This document shows positions 44,851-52,235 of a DNA stretch of 64,000 nt, one piece after another. Under the pieces are notes generated by a model. That model was not told where the DNA came from. It made no database searches and saw only the letters and a program-made list of their open reading frames with translations. The stretch lies in assembly GCA_035550975.1 (NCBI GenBank), contig DASZOC010000085.1:1-64000 (forward strand). Direction: 5' to 3'. Position 1 is the stretch's first letter. The number at the start of each line of letters is the position of its first letter. A program made the translations under genes and the position numbers. This stretch comes from DASZOC01 sp035550975. Lineage in GTDB: Bacteria > Actinomycetota > CADDZG01 > WHSQ01.

Positions 44851-45378
44851 TCAGCGCGCCGATCCCTCGGGGTCTCCGGTGCTGCGACCGACGTAGAGGA
44901 TCAGCCCTGTGTCGCCATCTCGCACGTAGAGGTTCTGGCCGGCGAAGAACGCGTCGTCGCCCACACCACTCACTTCCTGGTACGCCGACTCCGACGTCTT
45001 CGACTGACTGAACTTCCGGAACAACGCCGCGCCGTCGGCACCCAGATCGGCGACCGCTACCGTGACCGCCGGGGCGTTGCCCGGCTCGAAGATGTAGTCG
45101 CAGGACTCGAAGGTGACCGGTCCGTTGGGCAAGCGGGTGTTGACGCCCGGTTTGACGGGCGAGGCGGCCAACTGCGATGCCTCCGCAACCGTGACGTACT
45201 TGCAGGCACCCGCCGACGTTTCCGATGTGGCCGCTGTGTCCCCGGCAGCGGGGGCCGACGTGGCCGCAACGGACGTACTCACGGCTCGGCGGGGCTGTGC
45301 CTGTGGCGAGGAGGATCCGCCGCAACCGACCACAAGGATCGCTACGCCCGCCGCGGCCCCCCACATCCTCTTTTGCAT
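44851..45378 (-). CDS. DUF3558-like lipoprotein
   Basis: A 175-residue lipoprotein with lipobox ILVVGC near residue 13-18 and a Ser/Ala-rich linker. The mature domain starts at ACKYVTVAEASQLAASPV and continues with FESCDYIFEPGNAPAVTVAV, giving two cysteines, in the manner of actinobacterial DUF3558 lipoproteins. The ATG at 45378 has GAAGGTGAAG upstream and removes a charged extension. It is divergent from the sensor kinase gene. Function unknown. Confidence 0.75.
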   Translation of the reverse strand: MQKRMWGAAAGVAILVVGCGGSSSPQAQPRRAVSTSVAATSAPAAGDTAATSETSAGACKYVTVAEASQLAASPVKPGVNTRLPNGPVTFESCDYIFEPGNAPAVTVAVADLGADGAALFRKFSQSKTSESAYQEVSGVGDDAFFAGQNLYVRDGDTGLILYVGRSTGDPEGSAR

Positions 45379-45605
45379 CTTCACCTTCGACCCACGCCGT
45401 TCGGTCGTCGCTCTGGAAATTCTTTTGCTGTTCATCTCGATCCCTCCTTGGGCCCGGTCATGGGGCCCAACCGCCCTGGTGCCGCCGCACAGCTCTGGTG
45501 GCTCACGTTAGGGAGTGGTGGTTCCGACGGCATCGGGATCAGCGCTGAAGATCGATTGAGTGCCAGCACTGTTGTTCGCGCTACTGGTACTGAAACAATG
45601 ACCTC

Positions 45606-47612
45606 ATGGGTCGATCCCGAGTCTGGCCGTGGATCGCCGCGATCGCCGCTCTCGCAGAGATCATCGCGCTATTCGTGCTCGTTGAGCTGGCGGGCTCGTA
45701 CGGATGGCCGATGTGGCAATCGGTAGGCGGATTGATCGCCGTGATGGCCTCGGTTTCGGTAGGCCTCTTGATCTCGATCAGGCGTCCGGGCAATGCCCTC
45801 GGTGCCCTGTTGCTGGCGAACGGGGTGATCCTCGCGGCAGGCGGGTTCTCGGATGCCTACGCTCGCTATGCGCTGCTGGCGAACCGAGGAGGACTACCGG
45901 GCGGGGAGTGGGCCGCGTTGTGGTCTGCGGGCACATGGCCTCTGATATTCGCTCCGGTCACGGCTATCGCTTTCATCTTTCCAACCGGGCGTCTGCCTTC
46001 GCCGCGCTGGCGGCGGGTCGCGTTCGGAGTGACGGCCATGTTCGTCGGTTTGACCCTCGTGAGCGTGTTGGACGCGGACGCGTTCAAGGGAACCCCTTAC
46101 CAGGACAGGATCGAGAACCCTCTCCCCTCGGTACCTACCTCCGTACTGGAGATGCTCTGGTTGCCCTTGATGGTGGGGATGCTCGCCAGTTTGTTCGCGG
46201 CGGTCAAGGCAGTCCGGGTCCGTTTACGAGGCGCCGCAGCGATCGAACGGTTGCAGCTCAAATGGCTGGCCCTGGTCGCATTCCTGATCCCATTGACGGT
46301 GGTGGTGTGCGTTGCGGAGATCCTCCTCACGGGGGAAGGCGATACCGCCCTCACCATCTCTATGTTCGCGATGTCCGGGGGCATCCCCGTGGCGATCGGT
46401 ATCGCGGTGCTCCGTCACCGCCTCTACGACATCGACCGGCTGATCAGCCGGACGGTCGTCTACTCGGCCCTAACTGTGCTTCTCGCCGCGGCGTACATCG
46501 TCACCACCTTGTTCCTCGGAACTCTCCTCGGCGGCGACGAGCAACTCTCGACGGCAGGGGCAACGCTGGCAACGGCCATGGCATTCAGTCCGTCGCGGCG
46601 TCGGATCCAGGATGTCGTCGACCGGCGCTTCAACCGCGCCCGGTACGACGCGTTACGTCGCGTCGACCGATTCCTTGTCGACCTCCGTGCTGGGCAAGTG
46701 CCGCCTGAAGCGATCGAAGGATTGCTCTCCGAGGTGCTGTCGGATCCACAACTCGCGTTGCGCTTCTGGCTCCCCGAGAGCGAGATGTATGTCGATGCCC
46801 ACGGCCGCTCGGTGTCAGACGACGGGGGCGATAGCCACGCGCGCACGCCGATCCATCGAGCCGGCACCCGGCTCGCTGTCGTTCTCCATACCCCCATAGA
46901 GGAGGGAACGACGCACCTTCTCGAGGATGTCGTGCAGGCAGCTGGCTTGGCAATAGAGATCGCGCGACTGCGCGTGGAGCTGCGCCGGCAGCTCGATGCG
47001 GTCGAGGCGTCGCGCGCGCGGATAGTGACCGCCGGCTACGAGGAGCGACGACGCATCGAGCGAGACCTTCACGATGGGGCCCAACAGCGACTCGTCAGCA
47101 TCGGCCTCGCCCTTCGCCACGCGCAGCACCAGCTGAGCCCTAAAACGGAGAGCCCGACCGAGATCCTGGATGAGGCGGTAAACGAGATAGGTGTCGCGAT
47201 AACCGAGTTGCGCGAGCTGGCGCGCGGGGTCAGGCCTGCCCAACTCGATGACGGGCTCGGCCCCGCGCTTCGGTCCCTCGCCGAACGGACACCGGTACCG
47301 GTCGAGGTACACGTCGCGGCCCAGCGCGTGGCTCCGGAGATCGAGGCGGCTGCTTACTTCATCGCGTGCGAGGGTCTGACGAACGCGGTCAAGCACGCGC
47401 GTGCCTCGAAGATCCGGCTCGCGGCCGAAGTCAGAAACGGGAACCTCGTTGTTTCCGTTGCCGACGATGGGATCGGCGGTGCCCATGGAGTGGCTTCATC
47501 GGGGCTAACGGGACTGGCCGACCGAGCGGAGGCGCACGGGGGCTCCTTGCGTCTCGACAGCATCGAAGGACTCGGTACCACCCTGACCGCGGAGTTGCCA
47601 TGCGCGTCCTGA
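45606..47612 (+). CDS. NarL-type membrane sensor histidine kinase
   Basis: A 668-residue HisKA_3 kinase. The N-terminal half has about eight hydrophobic helices (first at WPWIAAIAALAEIIALFVLV) and may be the sensor. A GAF-like region spans about 350-440. The dimerisation box is RRRIERDLHDGAQQRLVSIGL with phospho-acceptor His489, and the HATPase_c domain follows (FIACEGLTNAVKHARAS; VADDGIGG). It phosphorylates the response regulator encoded next, whose start lies 13 bp inside this gene. The ligand is unknown. Confidence 0.93.
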   Translation: MGRSRVWPWIAAIAALAEIIALFVLVELAGSYGWPMWQSVGGLIAVMASVSVGLLISIRRPGNALGALLLANGVILAAGGFSDAYARYALLANRGGLPGGEWAALWSAGTWPLIFAPVTAIAFIFPTGRLPSPRWRRVAFGVTAMFVGLTLVSVLDADAFKGTPYQDRIENPLPSVPTSVLEMLWLPLMVGMLASLFAAVKAVRVRLRGAAAIERLQLKWLALVAFLIPLTVVVCVAEILLTGEGDTALTISMFAMSGGIPVAIGIAVLRHRLYDIDRLISRTVVYSALTVLLAAAYIVTTLFLGTLLGGDEQLSTAGATLATAMAFSPSRRRIQDVVDRRFNRARYDALRRVDRFLVDLRAGQVPPEAIEGLLSEVLSDPQLALRFWLPESEMYVDAHGRSVSDDGGDSHARTPIHRAGTRLAVVLHTPIEEGTTHLLEDVVQAAGLAIEIARLRVELRRQLDAVEASRARIVTAGYEERRRIERDLHDGAQQRLVSIGLALRHAQHQLSPKTESPTEILDEAVNEIGVAITELRELARGVRPAQLDDGLGPALRSLAERTPVPVEVHVAAQRVAPEIEAAAYFIACEGLTNAVKHARASKIRLAAEVRNGNLVVSVADDGIGGAHGVASSGLTGLADRAEAHGGSLRLDSIEGLGTTLTAELPCAS

Positions 47613-48253
47613 TCGCCGAGGACCAGGTCCTTCTTCGCGAAGGCCTTCGCCGGCTGTTCGAGGATGGTGGCCACGAGGTCGTGGCGTCGTTAGGTGACGC
47701 CACAGAGCTCTCGTCGGCCGTAGAGGAGCACCAGCCCGACCTGGTCGTATTGGACGTGCGCATGCCGCCGACTTTCACCGACGAAGGTACGCGCGCTGCT
47801 GCTCTACTCAAGGAAGACCACCCCGGGATCGGAGTCTTGGTGCTCTCTCAGCACATCGAGACCCAACATGCGATCCAGCTCGTGACCCAGGGTGGGTTCG
47901 GTTACCTGCTCAAAGATCGAGTTCTCGAGGTCGCAGAGTTCTTGGGCTCAGCGGAGCGCGTCGCTCGAGGCGGCTCGGCGCTGGACCCCGCTGTAGTCGC
48001 CGCATTGGTATCACCCGCAGGGGCAGAGGATCCGCTGTTGCAGCTTTCTGCCCGGGAGCGCGAGGTGCTCGAACTGATGGCCGAGGGCTTGACTAACTCA
48101 GGCATCGCCGCTCGCCTATTCCTAAGCGAGCGCACCGTTGAGGCCCACGTGCGACACGTGATGATGAAGCTCGCCCTCCCCGAGAGCGCGGAAGAACATC
48201 GACGCGTCCTAGCCGTGCTCACCCACCTAAGCGCGCAGCGAACTCAGTACTAG
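47600..48253 (+). CDS. LuxR/NarL-family response regulator
   Basis: A 217-residue regulator. The receiver domain covers residues 1-120 with phospho-acceptor Asp52 (LVVLDVRMP), acidic pair E7-D8 and Lys in YLLKDRV. The LuxR-type HTH is at about 145-210 (LSAREREVLELMAEGLTNSGIAARLFLSERTVEAHV). The ATG at 47600 is preceded by GGAG, so the long upstream in-frame extension is excluded. A palindrome at 48289-48314 just downstream could be a target. Confidence 0.95.
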   Translation: MRVLIAEDQVLLREGLRRLFEDGGHEVVASLGDATELSSAVEEHQPDLVVLDVRMPPTFTDEGTRAAALLKEDHPGIGVLVLSQHIETQHAIQLVTQGGFGYLLKDRVLEVAEFLGSAERVARGGSALDPAVVAALVSPAGAEDPLLQLSAREREVLELMAEGLTNSGIAARLFLSERTVEAHVRHVMMKLALPESAEEHRRVLAVLTHLSAQRTQY

Positions 48254-48288
48254 CGCGGATCGGTTTCTAGTGCTGCTTCCGATGTGAG

Positions 48289-48314
48289 GTGCAGCAACAT
48301 CATGTTTGCTGCAC
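48289..48314. promoter_or_regulatory. Inverted repeat between response regulator and small membrane gene
   Basis: GTGCAGCAA and TTGCTGCAC are perfect 9-bp arms separated by 8 nt. There is no T-run, so it is more likely an operator for the gene at 48351 than a terminator. Confidence 0.5.
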
Positions 48315-48350
48315 TGACAGGTTCGTGAGTCTCTGAATGAAAGGAACATG

Positions 48351-48644
48351 ATGTCTTCTTCACCCGCCCGTACCCCGATCGAGCTCGACCCCGCGGACCG
48401 TCCTCGCGCAGCGCTTGCCTTCATCCTCGGGCTACTCGCAGTTCCCGGTTCCACGGTTGCGTGGGAATACGTCCCTGCCGGCGGCTTCGTGATCGGGCTT
48501 CCTCTTGCTCTGGGCGCGATCCTTCTCGGCTACCGCGCGCAACGGAGCGGTGCCGGCACGTGGATGACCATCACGGGCATGGCTCTCGGAACCATCTGCA
48601 TCGCCTTCATGGGGGCCTGGACCGTAGGCTTGATCGGCGACTGA
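48351..48644 (+). CDS. Small two-helix membrane protein
   Basis: A 97-residue protein with three hydrophobic stretches (ALAFILGLLAVPGSTVAWEY, GGFVIGLPLALGAILLGY, TGMALGTICIAFMGAWTVGLIG) and a polar N-terminus, in the style of DUF4190 proteins. AAAGGA lies 5 nt before the second of two adjacent ATG codons, so 48351 was chosen over 48348. It follows the two-component pair by 97 bp and may be its target. Confidence 0.7.
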   Translation: MSSSPARTPIELDPADRPRAALAFILGLLAVPGSTVAWEYVPAGGFVIGLPLALGAILLGYRAQRSGAGTWMTITGMALGTICIAFMGAWTVGLIGD

Positions 48645-48689
48645 GGAAGCGCGCCAAACTCCTCAATCAATACGAGAAATAGCAGGTAA

Positions 48690-48908
48690 GAGCGGAGGCG
48701 GACGGGAATCGAACCCGCCGAAGGCCTTTCGACCTTCCGCCGATTTTGAAGACCTGTGCGTACTCCGAAGGTGCTCTAATCCTCTGACCAGGACATTCGT
48801 CTCGGCAACCGTCCAAGCTTTCGATGAAGACTTGTGTGCCGTCCACAAGCCGAATCGTGACGGAGAAAACTTGTCCGGTGCCTCTATGAAGACTTGACTG
48901 GCATCACC
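48690..48908 (-). repeat. tRNA-Sec-fragment repeat, copy C
   Basis: Same structure as copy B: minus-strand CTTCAAA loop, variable arm, T-arm and CCGCCTCC acceptor strand, then the shared flank with the TCTGACCAGGAC block in the same orientation as B. The ACTTGT motifs are partly degraded (ACTTGTGTGCC, ACTTGACTGGC). Confidence 0.85.
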
Positions 48909-48920
48909 TCCCTGCGGTGT

Positions 48921-49196
48921 CTATCGTGGGCGATACACGTCGGCCCGATGCTCGATCCTTACAACCCGAACCTTCTGTTCTTCTTCAGCAAGCTCATACA
49001 CCACGCGGTAGCTGCCGCGCCGCGCCGACCAAAGGCCCTCTAATTCGCGTCCCAATGGATGCCCGACGCGCTTTGGCGCCTCAAGGAGTGGGCCCAGAAT
49101 GAACTCCACCACCGCGGAAGCCGCTTTTTCGGGGAGTCGCGCGAGGGTGCGCTCGGCGGAAGCCGCTACGGCGAGCTCCCATCTGCGCGGGGTCAA
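48921..49196 (-). CDS. relE: RelE/ParE-family toxin
   Basis: A 91-residue type II toxin. The fold is read from WELAVAASAERTLARLPEKAASAVVEFI, then HPLGRELEGLWSARRGSYRVVYEL and VRVVRIEHRADVYR. RelE toxins cleave mRNA in the ribosomal A site. Arg residues in RRGSYRV and the final HRADVYR are the expected catalytic and substrate-binding positions. The ATG overlaps the antitoxin stop by 4 bp (49193-49196). Confidence 0.93.
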   Translation of the reverse strand: MTPRRWELAVAASAERTLARLPEKAASAVVEFILGPLLEAPKRVGHPLGRELEGLWSARRGSYRVVYELAEEEQKVRVVRIEHRADVYRPR

Positions 49197-49468
49197 TCGG
49201 CCAGGTACTTCGCCCGGAGCTCTTCGCCGGTAACAACCTCTCCTCGAGCGATCTCTTGTCGAGCCTTTTCGATCTCTTCGAGCGCCTGCGGGTTGGACAG
49301 GATCTCGAGGGTGTCTTCCAAGGCTTCGAGGTCATCGGGGCTGATCAGGACTGCAGCGGGTCGGCCGTTCCTCGTGAGCGTGATGCGCTCATGGCGGGTT
49401 GCGACCCGCTCCACGATCTCTGAGAGCCGGGCCTTGATCTCCGCGAGCGGGAGTGTAGCGTCCTTCAT
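49193..49468 (-). CDS. Phd/YefM-type antitoxin
   Basis: A 91-residue antitoxin. The N-terminal DNA-binding fold is LPLAEIKARLSEIVERVATRHERITLTRNGRPAAVLIS; the C-terminal acidic half (LEALEDTLEILSNPQALEEIEKARQEI) would wrap the toxin. The ATG at 49468 was chosen over upstream ATGs because the transcript from the TATAAT box should begin at or one base before it (leaderless). It would repress its own promoter through the overlapping inverted repeat. Confidence 0.9.
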   Translation of the reverse strand: MKDATLPLAEIKARLSEIVERVATRHERITLTRNGRPAAVLISPDDLEALEDTLEILSNPQALEEIEKARQEIARGEVVTGEELRAKYLAD

Positions 49469-49504
49469 GACCATGATTATAGTCATGAGCGACCAAGGGT
49501 GCAA
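49466..49504 (-). promoter_or_regulatory. Consensus promoter and operator of the toxin-antitoxin pair
   Basis: On the minus strand TTGCAC (49504-49499), a 17-bp spacer and TATAAT (49481-49476) form a near-perfect sigma-70-type promoter. CATGAC and GTCATG (49466-49471 and 49482-49487) make an inverted repeat that brackets the -10 box, as expected for antitoxin autoregulation. Confidence 0.75.
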
Positions 49505-50229
49505 GGGATCCACCGACGACGACCGATCACCACCTTGAGCCCAATTGGAAGCTCTTCGGAGCCGAAGGCGGGCTTGATCGCTGCGTCCACACCATGCTCT
49601 ACAAGCAACGCAGGGATACGGGACGTATCCACGAGAATGTTCTCGTGGCGCTCATCATCACGCCGCCATGTCCCATCGTCGTTGCGGACAAACGTCGTCA
49701 TGTCCCGGACGTACTTGTTTGGAGCTGGTAGGGAAAACCGCGTGATCAGTCTCCAATCGTCTCCTGCACGCGAGAAATTCGGCTGGTCCTTGCGATGCTC
49801 CCCCCACTCGAGGTCACATATGTCTAAGGCGAACAGGGACGCGGCGTGCGCAATGTGGATGAGCGCACGTTCGATCTCCTCTTCGGTGTCCAGATAGTTG
49901 ATCGCGTGGCCTATGGACACGATCGCCTCTGCCTCTGGCATCGGATCGTCCGGCATCGTGAGGAGCCGTATGTCCTCGGCTCCCGGCGCGTGCTCCTTCG
50001 CTAGCTCCAGCATGGCGGGGGACGCATCGGTTGCGATCACGCGATGACCCGCGTCGACTAGGTACTTCGTGAGGAGACCCGAGCCACATCCGAGCTCGAG
50101 GACGAGACCGTTCCCTTCGCGCACCGGCTCGAGGAGCTCCAGGATTCCGGGTGCACAAATATCGGCGTGGAACCCGAAACCGAGGTGATGCACGAGGGCA
50201 AGGTCGCGCTTGTAATAAGCGTCACGCAC
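49483..50229 (-). CDS. Class I SAM-dependent methyltransferase
   Basis: A 248-residue Rossmann methyltransferase. Motif I is VLELGCGSGLLTKYLV (near residue 43-58), motif II VIATDASPAMLELAK, then EAIVSIGHAINYLDTEEE and LFALDICDLEWGEHR. This resembles small-molecule methyltransferases with a C-terminal lid. The start is GTG at 50229 because GAGGA is placed 7 nt upstream and the upstream extension runs into a tRNA-Sec fragment. The 3' end contains the -35 box of the antitoxin promoter. Substrate unknown. Confidence 0.85.
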   Translation of the reverse strand: MRDAYYKRDLALVHHLGFGFHADICAPGILELLEPVREGNGLVLELGCGSGLLTKYLVDAGHRVIATDASPAMLELAKEHAPGAEDIRLLTMPDDPMPEAEAIVSIGHAINYLDTEEEIERALIHIAHAASLFALDICDLEWGEHRKDQPNFSRAGDDWRLITRFSLPAPNKYVRDMTTFVRNDDGTWRRDDERHENILVDTSRIPALLVEHGVDAAIKPAFGSEELPIGLKVVIGRRRWIPCTLGRS

Positions 50230-50301
50230 CGGGTCATCCTCGCGCGCGACGCAGGCGCGTGAGACTTCTACCCGCGAGACCAGGGCGGGGGGCCTCGGAG
50301 T

Positions 50302-50328
50302 GAGCGGAGGCGGACGGGAATCGACCCA
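50302..50328 (-). repeat. Short tRNA-Sec 3'-end fragment
   Basis: Antisense of GGTCGATTCCCGTCCGCCTCC-like sequence, matching 26 of 27 bases of copies B and C (one A missing in GAATCGA-CCC). It stops at the T-arm. It marks the right edge of the cassette with the toxin-antitoxin pair and methyltransferase. Confidence 0.75.
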
Positions 50329-50460
50329 CCCTCGTGCGCCCACTCCGCAGCGCGCTCTAAGTCGTGCGGGTCACCGCCGCCCGGACGATATCGAGGGGAT
50401 GCGAAGCCATTCGATGAGCTCATCGAGCAACTGTTGGTTCATGCCGACGAGACTAGCGAC

Positions 50461-51213
50461 TTACTGGACCGTCAGAGTGCCCTTCATATCGGCCTCGTGA
50501 GGAACGCAGTAGAACTCGTATTCCCCGGCCTCTGCGTCGAACTCGACGCGCGCCATCGCTCCCTGCGGGATGTCGACATGCACGTCCAACTCATCGATCG
50601 TGAACGTGTGGTACGTCCGATCCTCATTCGTGATGAACACTGCAACGGTGCCGGAATCGGCATCGAGACTCTCTTCTTTGAACTCGATATCTGCCGCAGT
50701 GAGCTCGAGGTCGCCTTCCTGCTGCGCAGCATCGTCATAGGTCGCCATCGCGACCACCGAAACGATCACGACGACCACCGCAAACCCGGCCACAACCCGC
50801 TGCCAGGCGCGCGCTCCACTCGAGGAAGCGGACGAGCGAAACGCCATGATTCCGGCTACGACGGCCGTGATCGCCGCCAGCAGGATCCACACGGTCGAGA
50901 TGAAGTCGATCGGAGATGCAGGCACCGCCAGCGTCGGGATGACGAACGGCGCGTTCATCGCGATGAAAACCACCGCAAGGACGGCGAGAACGATCCCGGA
51001 CCACCGGCCCCCGCGGCTCACCCACCACCCGAGGCCTCCGAAGACAACGATGAACGGGATGAAGAACGGAAGGAACTCCATGTGCACGACCATCAACAGG
51101 ATGAAAACGACGGGGATCGCCCACGCCGCCCATGCCGCCAACTTGTGCCACGTGAGACCGGTTGCGGCCTCAGGTGCCGTGGTCGGGGTGGCTTGCTCTT
51201 CGGGTGTCGACAT
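50461..51213 (-). CDS. Membrane-anchored cupredoxin-domain protein
   Basis: A 250-residue protein with four hydrophobic helices (residues about 25-150) and an extracytoplasmic cupredoxin domain at about 165-250. Copper ligands are visible: His in RTYHTFTID, then Cys, His and Met in YEFYCVPHEADMKG. It may carry electrons to or from a membrane redox enzyme. AAAGGAG precedes the ATG. It is divergent from the MarR gene, which could regulate it. Confidence 0.87.
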   Translation of the reverse strand: MSTPEEQATPTTAPEAATGLTWHKLAAWAAWAIPVVFILLMVVHMEFLPFFIPFIVVFGGLGWWVSRGGRWSGIVLAVLAVVFIAMNAPFVIPTLAVPASPIDFISTVWILLAAITAVVAGIMAFRSSASSSGARAWQRVVAGFAVVVVIVSVVAMATYDDAAQQEGDLELTAADIEFKEESLDADSGTVAVFITNEDRTYHTFTIDELDVHVDIPQGAMARVEFDAEAGEYEFYCVPHEADMKGTLTVQ

Positions 51214-51353
51214 CACGCGCTCCTTTCGGATTGGTCTGGTGCCAAGCTACGGATGCCGAGGATCCCGATTGCCTGCCTTTCCCTCGCGGCTTGCCCGGGC
51301 AATATGGTCATGGTGCCTGGCTTTCAGGACACCTTAATACCTATGCTGTGGTG

Positions 51354-51791
51354 ATGCAAGCCGACGCGCCGGGACCCCAGGACCTGAACACGATCGCCAT
51401 GCTCGGCCGCGCCTACAGCCTCCTGGGCTTCCGGATCGTGGACGGCGTGGTGGGGACCGGGTTCCCGCAGAAGCCCAAGCACTCGGCCGTGTTCGCCCAG
51501 ATCGACCCCGACGGCGCCCGTCTGACCGATCTCGCCCGGCGGGCCAACATGACCCCTCAGGCGATGGGGGAACTCGTGGACGAGCTGGAAAACCTCGAGT
51601 ATGTCGAGAGGAAGCCCGATCCGAGCGATCGGCGGGCGAAGCTGATCGTTCCCACGGCCAAGGGCCTGGCCGCGATCGAGGCCGGCAAGCAGGTCATCGT
51701 CGGCCTCGAAACCCGCATCACCGAGGTCCTGGGCGAGGACGGTCACATGACTCTGCGCCGATTGCTGGCCAGGCTCTTATCCGACGACTGA
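51354..51791 (+). CDS. MarR-family transcriptional regulator
   Basis: A 145-residue regulator with winged HTH: HSAVFAQIDPDGARLTDLARRANMTPQAMGELVDELENLEYVERKPDPSDRRAKLIV. The basic wing DPSDRRAK is a hallmark. The start is ATG at 51354, exactly 6 nt after TATGCT (51342-51347), so a leaderless transcript is likely. It is divergent from the cupredoxin gene. Ligand unknown. Confidence 0.9.
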   Translation: MQADAPGPQDLNTIAMLGRAYSLLGFRIVDGVVGTGFPQKPKHSAVFAQIDPDGARLTDLARRANMTPQAMGELVDELENLEYVERKPDPSDRRAKLIVPTAKGLAAIEAGKQVIVGLETRITEVLGEDGHMTLRRLLARLLSDD

Positions 51792-51938
51792 GGGACAGAG
51801 CACCATTACCGCGGGATCCTCACAGAGTAGGAAACGTCCGATGCCCGGCGGGCTCTGTTCGTTTCAGATTACCCCCGGCCGGTCGGACCTTGTTTGGCCG
51901 CGTGTCAAGGGAAAAGCATTGACCCCTGTCGCCGTCGG

Positions 51939-52012
51939 TGCGCCGGCAGGATTCGAACCTGCGGCCCATGGATTAGAAGTCCATTGCTCTATCCAGACTG
52001 AGCTACGGGCGC
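51939..52012 (-). tRNA. tRNA-Arg(UCU), acceptor stem damaged
   Basis: The minus strand folds as a tRNA: GCGCCCG acceptor, D-arm GCTC...GAGC, anticodon stem ATGGA/TCCAT with loop CTTCTAA (anticodon TCT), T-arm GCAGG-TTCGAAT-CCTGC. The 3' acceptor strand is CGGCGC, one G short of pairing fully with GCGCCCG, and no CCA is encoded. It may be a pseudogene or an attachment site altered by integration. The gap 51792-51938 to its left holds nothing else I can name. Confidence 0.75.
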
Positions 52013-52172
52013 TCGTATGAAATTGTCCGCCCTTTGGACCTCGGACCCAATCAAGGGTTAGAAGACTGAAGCACTTCCATGCTCTGACCAGCGCTTTCTT
52101 CTCGATCCGGCCTTTGACCAGGTCCTTTCATTGCTCAACATTGAGTGACGTTGAGCATCGTTTTCCGTCCTC

Positions 52173-52193
52173 GCGTGGGTTTTTTGTGGGGCG
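52173..52193 (+). repeat. 21-nt repeat flanking the accessory segment, left copy
   Basis: Begins GCGTGGG, continues with a T-run and ends GTGGGGCG. It recurs at 56800-56820 in the same orientation with one mismatch. The rest of 52013-52235 contains no gene that I can see. Confidence 0.55.
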
Positions 52194-52235
52194 TGATCCG
52201 ACAATCTCGTCGCGAGCTGTCCTTAAGGTAAAAGC

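Noticed and set aside
50302..50328. A fourth full repeat copy
   Set aside because: Similarity stops after 27 bases at the T-arm; the following sequence is unrelated to copies A-C.
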